From positions 768,818 to 832,817 of the forward strand of contig NZ_LMIO01000001.1 in NCBI RefSeq assembly GCF_001428745.1: 64,000 nucleotides of DNA, written 5' to 3'. Of this stretch, positions 59,702-64,000 are shown in pieces. Origin of the DNA: Leifsonia sp. Root227 (GTDB taxonomy: Bacteria; Actinomycetota; Actinomycetes; Actinomycetales; Microbacteriaceae). The position numbers and the translations under genes are program-made. The notes below the pieces were generated by a model that worked only from the letters and a program-made list of their open reading frames with translations, was not told where the DNA came from and ran no database searches. How positions within the stretch are numbered: position 1 is the first letter of the stretch; every line of letters starts with the position of its first letter.

Positions 59702-60312
59702 GCGTCCGCTTGCACGTAGGTCGCGTCCGGCCAGTCGCCCGCCTGCTCCCGCGGATCGGACGGCAGCAGCGCAGCCTGCCAGTCGTCCAGGCGAGCGCCG
59801 CGCTGAACTCCTCCCGCGCGCCTGGTGCCCTCGAATCGGAAGCCTGCGCGGCGGGCGACGGATGCGCTGGCCGCGTTGCCGACGAACGCCCGCCAGACCA
59901 GGCGCTCGAGTCCGAGGCCGGACGGCTCCGGCGCGAACGCGTGGTCGATCGCGAGCGCGACGGCCGCCGTCATCAGGCCACGGCCCCGTGCCTCCGGCGC
60001 CAGCCAGAAGCCGATCTCCGCTTCGCCGTCGCGGATGCCGTCGAGGCCGATCATGCCGATCAGCTCGCCGTCTTCCGATTCGCGGATCGCCCAGGTGCGC
60101 GACGCGCCGCTCGTCCAGGCGGCTGGCACGATATCGAGCACGAACGTCTCCGCGTTCTCTCGGACATACGGGGACGGCACCGTCGTCCAGCGCGCGATCG
60201 CGGGCTCGGCGCACAGCTCGGTCACCCGGTCGATGTCGGCTGCTCCCGGCACGGAGAGCACGACGCGTGAGCCCGTCAGGACGATGGGCTCACGCGTCGA
60301 TTCCGCTGTCAT
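59698..60312 (-). CDS. GNAT-family N-acetyltransferase, 204 aa
   Basis: RimJ/RimL-like: AEIGFWLAPEARGRGLMTAAV contains the acetyl-CoA pyrophosphate loop and LVWRAFVGNAASASVARRAGF the following helix. Substrate could be a protein N-terminus or small amine. Confidence 0.85.
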   Translation of the reverse strand: MTAESTREPIVLTGSRVVLSVPGAADIDRVTELCAEPAIARWTTVPSPYVRENAETFVLDIVPAAWTSGASRTWAIRESEDGELIGMIGLDGIRDGEAEIGFWLAPEARGRGLMTAAVALAIDHAFAPEPSGLGLERLVWRAFVGNAASASVARRAGFRFEGTRRAGGVQRGARLDDWQAALLPSDPREQAGDWPDATYVQADA

Positions 60313-60321
60313 GCTGCGACC

Positions 60322-61332
60322 TCAGCGCACGCGGCGCAGGAAGCCGACGCGGTCGTAGACCGTCGCGAGCGTCGCCTCGGCGATCTCCTCCGCGCGAGCG
60401 GCGTTCCTGGCGAGGATGCGATCGAGCTCCGCCGGGTCGTCGAGCAGGTCGAGCGCGCGCTGGCGCACGGGCGCGAAGGTCTCCACGACCACCTCGGCGA
60501 GGCCCTTCTTGAAGTCGCCGTAGCCTTTGCCGTCGTACTCCAGCTCGATCGACTCGACGCTGCGGCCGGAGAGCGACGCGTAGATCGACAGCAGGTTGGA
60601 GATGCCCGGCTTGCCTTCTCGATCGAACGACACGACGCCGTCGGTGTCGGTCACGGCGCGCATGATCTTCTTCTGAGTGACCTTCGGCTCGTCGAGCAGC
60701 CACACCACGCCAGCGTGCGACTCCGCCGACTTCGACATCTTGGCCGCGGGGTTCTGCAGGTCGTAGATGCGGGCGCTCTCCTTGAGGATCATCGCCTGCG
60801 GCACCACGAACGTCTCGCCGAATCGGCTGTTGAAGCGCTCAGCCAGGTCGCGGGTCAGCTCGACGTGCTGGCGCTGGTCGTCGCCGACCGGCACGACCTC
60901 CGCGCCGTAGAGCAGGATGTCCGCCGCCATCAGCACGGGATAGGCGAACAGGCCGACAGAGGTCGCCTCGGCGCCCTGCTTGGCCGACTTGTCCTTGAAC
61001 TGCGTCATGCGCGACGCTTCGCCGAACCCGGTGATCGTGTTCAGCACCCAGGCGAGCTCGGCGTGAGCGGGGACGTGCGACTGCACGTACAGGGTGGATG
61101 CCGACGGGTCGATCCCGGCCGCGATGTACTGCGCCGCCGTCCTGCGCGTCTTCTCGCGCAGTTCGGCCGGCTCCTGGGCGACCGTGATCGCGTGCATGTC
61201 GACCACGGAGAAGAACGCGTCGTGGGTGGTCTGCAGCTCTTTCCACTGCAGCAGCGCTCCGATGTAGTTGCCGAGCTGCAGGGAGTCTGCCGATGGTTGC
61301 ATGCCCGAATAGAGGCGGGGGAGAGTGGTCAT
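60322..61332 (-). CDS. trpS: Tryptophanyl-tRNA synthetase, 336 aa
   Basis: Class I synthetase with [14 protein letters not shown] (HIGH-like) and [11 protein letters not shown] (KMSKS). Tryptophan-site segments [23 protein letters not shown] are typical. Essential housekeeping gene. Confidence 0.95.
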   Translation of the reverse strand: MTTLPRLYSGMQPSADSLQLGNYIGALLQWKELQTTHDAFFSVVDMHAITVAQEPAELREKTRRTAAQYIAAGIDPSASTLYVQSHVPAHAELAWVLNTITGFGEASRMTQFKDKSAKQGAEATSVGLFAYPVLMAADILLYGAEVVPVGDDQRQHVELTRDLAERFNSRFGETFVVPQAMILKESARIYDLQNPAAKMSKSAESHAGVVWLLDEPKVTQKKIMRAVTDTDGVVSFDREGKPGISNLLSIYASLSGRSVESIELEYDGKGYGDFKKGLAEVVVETFAPVRQRALDLLDDPAELDRILARNAARAEEIAEATLATVYDRVGFLRRVR

Positions 61333-61369
61333 GGGATGTCCTTGAAAGTCTGAAGAGTGGAGAAGCGGG

Positions 61370-62206
61370 TCAGATGGCGTAGTCGACGACCACGGGAGTG
61401 TGGTCCGACCATCGCTCGTCGTAGGCTTCCGCCCGATCGACCGCGTAGTGCTTCACCGTCGCCGCGAGCGCGGGGGTCGCGAGCTGGTAGTCGATGCGCC
61501 ATCCTGTGTCGTTGTCGAACGCCTGTCCGCGCCACGACCACCAGGTGTACGGGCCGTCGACCTCTCCTGCCCACTTGCGCCCGACGTCGACCCAGCCGAG
61601 ACCGCCGCCCGCGTTGTAGTCGTCGTCGCCCTCCGCGCCGACGAAGCGGTCGAAGTACGCCCGCTCGTCCGGCAGGAAGCCGGCACGCTTGACGTTGCCC
61701 TTCCAGTTGCGGATGTCGAGCGTGCGGTGCCCGACGTTCAGGTCGCCGAGCACGACCGCGTACTCGCTGTGCTTCTGGAGTTCCGGCAGGCGGGCCTCCA
61801 TCGCATCCAAGAAGGTGTACTTCTCGACCTGCTTGGGGGAGTCGGCCTCTCCGGAGTGCACGTAGGTGCTCACCACGGTGATGACCTTGCCGCCAACCTC
61901 GTAGTCGGCCTCCAGCCAGCGCCCTGCGCTGTCGAACTCCTCTGGCCCAAGCTCCACCCGGTGGATGGACGCGCGGTGCCTGCTCGCGATGGCCACCCCT
62001 GCCCGCCCCTTGGCCGTGGCCGGGTCGTGCAGGATGTCCCACTCCTCACCGAGCAGCGACTGGATGTCCTCCGTGGATGCGCGGACCTCCTGAATGGCGA
62101 GGATGTCCACATCCCGGGTGTCGAGCCACGCGCCCATGCCCTTGCGGAAGGCGGCGCGGATGCCGTTGGTGTTGATCGTGGCGATACGCACGGGCTTCGA
62201 AGGCAT
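61370..62206 (-). CDS. xthA: Exodeoxyribonuclease III, 278 aa
   Basis: AP endonuclease/3'-5' exonuclease for base-excision repair. [40 protein letters not shown] and [10 protein letters not shown] contain the metal and catalytic residues. Confidence 0.93.
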   Translation of the reverse strand: MPSKPVRIATINTNGIRAAFRKGMGAWLDTRDVDILAIQEVRASTEDIQSLLGEEWDILHDPATAKGRAGVAIASRHRASIHRVELGPEEFDSAGRWLEADYEVGGKVITVVSTYVHSGEADSPKQVEKYTFLDAMEARLPELQKHSEYAVVLGDLNVGHRTLDIRNWKGNVKRAGFLPDERAYFDRFVGAEGDDDYNAGGGLGWVDVGRKWAGEVDGPYTWWSWRGQAFDNDTGWRIDYQLATPALAATVKHYAVDRAEAYDERWSDHTPVVVDYAI

Positions 62207-62215
62207 GCATCAAGC

Positions 62216-63454
62216 CTACCGGGGACGACCGACGGTCCCCTCGTCGAGCACGTCGTTGAGGTTGTTCTGGGCGCGCTCGACGGAACGCTGCGCTCGCAGT
62301 CTGCCGAGCCAGCGGGCAGAGGCCAGCGCATCCTTGGCCCGTTCGAGCTCCGCCTTGGCCACGACGACGCGGGCCTGGTGCTCTGCCGCCGCCTTCTCCG
62401 CGGCCGCCTGCTCGGGCGTGACCAGGCGTGGGGAGAGCCCGCGGTCGAACATCCCGACGGCGATCCAGGAGGCGGAGAGCAGGATCACCCGCGAGACGAA
62501 GTTGAACCAGATCAGCAGACCGATGAAGACGGCGAACGTTGCCAGCAGCGGGTTCTTGGTCGCCCCGCCGAGGAAGACACCGGCCAGGGTGCTCAGCCCG
62601 GCGAGGGTGAGGCTGCCGAGCAGCGTACCGAAGAAGAGGTTCCGCCACGGCACGGCGACGCGCGCGAGCACGCGGAACATGGCGCCGAGCGTGACGATGT
62701 TGAGGAGCACGGAGACGAACAGGCCGGACACCCGCGCGACCACACTGGTCCAGAACGAGTCGCCCAGTCCGATCAGATCGAGCACGAAAGTGAGCGCCTC
62801 GGTGCTGACGATGGTGAGCACCGCCGAGATCAGCAGCACGATGCCGAACAGCATGGCCAGGCCGAGGTCGCGGATCTTCTGCAGGACGTAGTTGGTGGTG
62901 TCCCTGGTGAGCCCGAACACCGCGCGGACGGCCTGCCTGGTGTAGTAGAGCCAGCCGATCGCCGTCCAGATCAGGCCGACCGCGGCGATGATGCCGGTCC
63001 AGCCGAAGGATGTGGCGCTCTCGAGCTGCGACAACTGGATGGCGCCCGGCTGAGTGTCCGTCGCGATGAGCCCGGGGACCGCTCGGTTGATGAGGTCCGT
63101 GAGCGCCCCCAGTACCTCCTGGTTGCCTGTCAGCCAGAGGCCCGCCACCGAGAACGCCACCCAGATCGCGGCGAAGATCGCGAACAGGGCCTGGTAGCCC
63201 ATCCCGGCGGCGCGAAGGTTGCCGTCGCTGTACGAGAAGTTCATGTACACGCGATACGGCCGGAGGGCCTTGACCCACTTGGCCCAGATGGTGACCCGCG
63301 CGACCGGCTTCTCCAGCCGTTCGCGCAGCGGCTCCGTCGCCTCGGTGATCTTGTCCTTCAGCGACTCGGAGTCCGGGTCGATCGTGCCCTCAGCGCGCTG
63401 CAACGCCGGATCGGGACGCACGGGTGCGACGTCCTGTCTCGACTTCTTGGCCAC
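62216..63454 (-). CDS. YihY/BrkB-family membrane protein, 412 aa
   Basis: About six spans in the middle (AAGMGYQALFAIFAAIWVAFS, AIGWLYYTRQAVRAVFGL, GLLIWFNFVSRVILLSASW) flanked by charged N-terminal and coiled-coil-like C-terminal ends (EKAAAEHQARVVVAKAELE). Not an RNase despite old annotations of the family; role unknown, perhaps cell-envelope. Confidence 0.87.
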   Translation of the reverse strand: MAKKSRQDVAPVRPDPALQRAEGTIDPDSESLKDKITEATEPLRERLEKPVARVTIWAKWVKALRPYRVYMNFSYSDGNLRAAGMGYQALFAIFAAIWVAFSVAGLWLTGNQEVLGALTDLINRAVPGLIATDTQPGAIQLSQLESATSFGWTGIIAAVGLIWTAIGWLYYTRQAVRAVFGLTRDTTNYVLQKIRDLGLAMLFGIVLLISAVLTIVSTEALTFVLDLIGLGDSFWTSVVARVSGLFVSVLLNIVTLGAMFRVLARVAVPWRNLFFGTLLGSLTLAGLSTLAGVFLGGATKNPLLATFAVFIGLLIWFNFVSRVILLSASWIAVGMFDRGLSPRLVTPEQAAAEKAAAEHQARVVVAKAELERAKDALASARWLGRLRAQRSVERAQNNLNDVLDEGTVGRPR

Positions 63455-63487
63455 GGCCCCAGCCTATCCACCGCCAGATACCGGAAA

Positions 63488-63516
63488 CTGCGCGATTTCC
63501 GTCGGAAATCGCGCAG
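63488..63516. terminator. Terminator after sdhB
   Basis: CTGCGCGATTTCC/GGAAATCGCGCAG nearly perfect hairpin with a tiny loop, just past the sdhB stop on the minus strand. Confidence 0.75.
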
Positions 63517-63543
63517 TCACGGGTAACTCGTGAAGAGCTCGGC

Positions 63544-64000
63544 TCAGCGCTTGCCGCGCATGATGGCCTGCTTGACCTCGGCGATGGCCTGCGTCACCTG
63601 GATGCCGCGGGGGCACGCGTCGGTGCAGTTGAAGGTGGTGCGGCAGCGCCACACGCCTTCCTTGTCGTTGAGGATGTCGAGGCGCACCTGCGAGTTGTCG
63701 TCGCGGGAGTCGAAGATGAAGCGGTGCGCGTTGACGATAGCCGCCGGGCCGAAGTACTGCCCGTCCGTCCAGAACACCGGGCACGACGAGGTGCACGCCG
63801 CGCACAGGATGCACTTGGTGGTGTCGTCGAAGCGGGCGCGGTCTGCGACCGACTGGATGCGCTCCTTGTCCTTCGGCGGAGCGCTGTTCGCGACGAGGAA
63901 GGGCTGAACCTCGCGGTAGGAGGCGAAGAACGGCTCCATGTCCACGATGAGGTCCTTCTCCAGCGGCAGGCCCTTGATGGCCTCGACGTAGATCGGCTTC
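63544..64000 (-). CDS. sdhB: Succinate dehydrogenase iron-sulfur subunit, partial
   Basis: C-terminal part only; the window edge removes the N-terminus with the 2Fe-2S domain. Visible: DMEPFFASYREV, the 4Fe-4S cluster TKCILCAACTSSCP and the 3Fe-4S region RCRTTFNCTDACPRGI. Transfers electrons from SdhA to quinone. Other sdh genes should lie to the right. Confidence 0.93.
   Translation of the reverse strand, partial: KPIYVEAIKGLPLEKDLIVDMEPFFASYREVQPFLVANSAPPKDKERIQSVADRARFDDTTKCILCAACTSSCPVFWTDGQYFGPAAIVNAHRFIFDSRDDNSQVRLDILNDKEGVWRCRTTFNCTDACPRGIQVTQAIAEVKQAIMRGKR

Noticed and set aside
61400..63526. 708-residue + strand ORF across xthA and yihY
   Set aside because: Antisense shadow of two well-supported minus-strand genes.
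1..64000. CRISPR array or defence island
   Set aside because: No regularly spaced repeats and no cas, toxin-antitoxin or restriction endonuclease genes were seen; the lone methyltransferase is phage-type.

Overview
The window comes from a high-G+C actinobacterium, most likely a member of the Microbacteriaceae (Leifsonia-like). The genus is an inference from gene content: RamB-type regulator, GTP-dependent PEP carboxykinase, RibBA fusion, MHS-family permease, glpD-glpF-glpK locus. No rRNA is present to confirm it. Two blocks are obvious. Positions 1 to about 20,166 are the right-hand part of an integrated prophage. Positions from about 20,170 to 64,000 are ordinary, higher-G+C chromosome.

Prophage block. 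The right boundary is the duplicated 3' half of a tRNA-Thr(CGT) gene (attachment site, 20115-20166). The left end lies outside the window, and no structural, packaging or lysis genes are visible. Nearly everything is on the minus strand in a tightly packed early operon, with 4-nt ATGA/GTGA or 8-nt start/stop overlaps. From right to left it runs: a small unknown gene and tyrosine integrase; two excisionase-like MerR/HTH proteins; a divergent pair of XRE repressor-like genes sharing an operator region; a tRNA-Leu(CAA) and a tRNA-like gene; many mini-proteins, a dozen of which carry CxxC zinc-type motifs; RusA resolvase followed by an HNH homing endonuclease; two PD-(D/E)XK nucleases (MmcB-like and RecE/RecB-like); a WhiB protein; replication initiator, loader-like protein and SSB; a DNA cytosine methyltransferase; a phage metallophosphoesterase; and a long tail of small unknown genes. 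Unusual here: three copies of a gene-start cassette encoding MASV(T/S)PR (one is the integrase start), and an HNH gene whose C-terminus mimics the tail of the RusA gene it follows.

Chromosome 20.5-29.1 kb: a secreted beta-propeller/PKD surface protein, a membrane acyltransferase, a D-Ala-D-Ala carboxypeptidase, nicotinamidase and an MMPL exporter. 29.2-36.3 kb: a catabolic cluster with branched-chain 2-oxoacid dehydrogenase E1alpha/E1beta, a stand-alone lipoyl domain in place of a full E2, an alpha/beta hydrolase, an Lrp/AsnC regulator, a succinate-semialdehyde-type dehydrogenase, a thiolase and a 3-hydroxyacyl-CoA-type SDR; this looks like branched-chain amino acid (or related acyl-CoA) breakdown. 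36.4-39.8 kb: a RamB-type regulator divergent from pckG, with inverted repeats between them.

39.9-48.9 kb: one ABC exporter, an ABC-2 drug-efflux operon, an MHS-family permease, a DUF2269-like membrane protein and a lectin/DUF11 surface protein. 48.9-52.6 kb: the riboflavin operon ribD-ribE-ribBA-ribH under an FMN riboswitch. 52.7-58.9 kb: an SDR, then a SorC-type regulator divergent from glpD, followed by glpF and glpK; a matching palindrome lies upstream of glpD and of glpF. 59.0-64.0 kb: HAD hydrolase, GNAT acetyltransferase, trpS, xthA, a YihY/BrkB membrane protein and the C-terminal part of sdhB, cut by the window edge.
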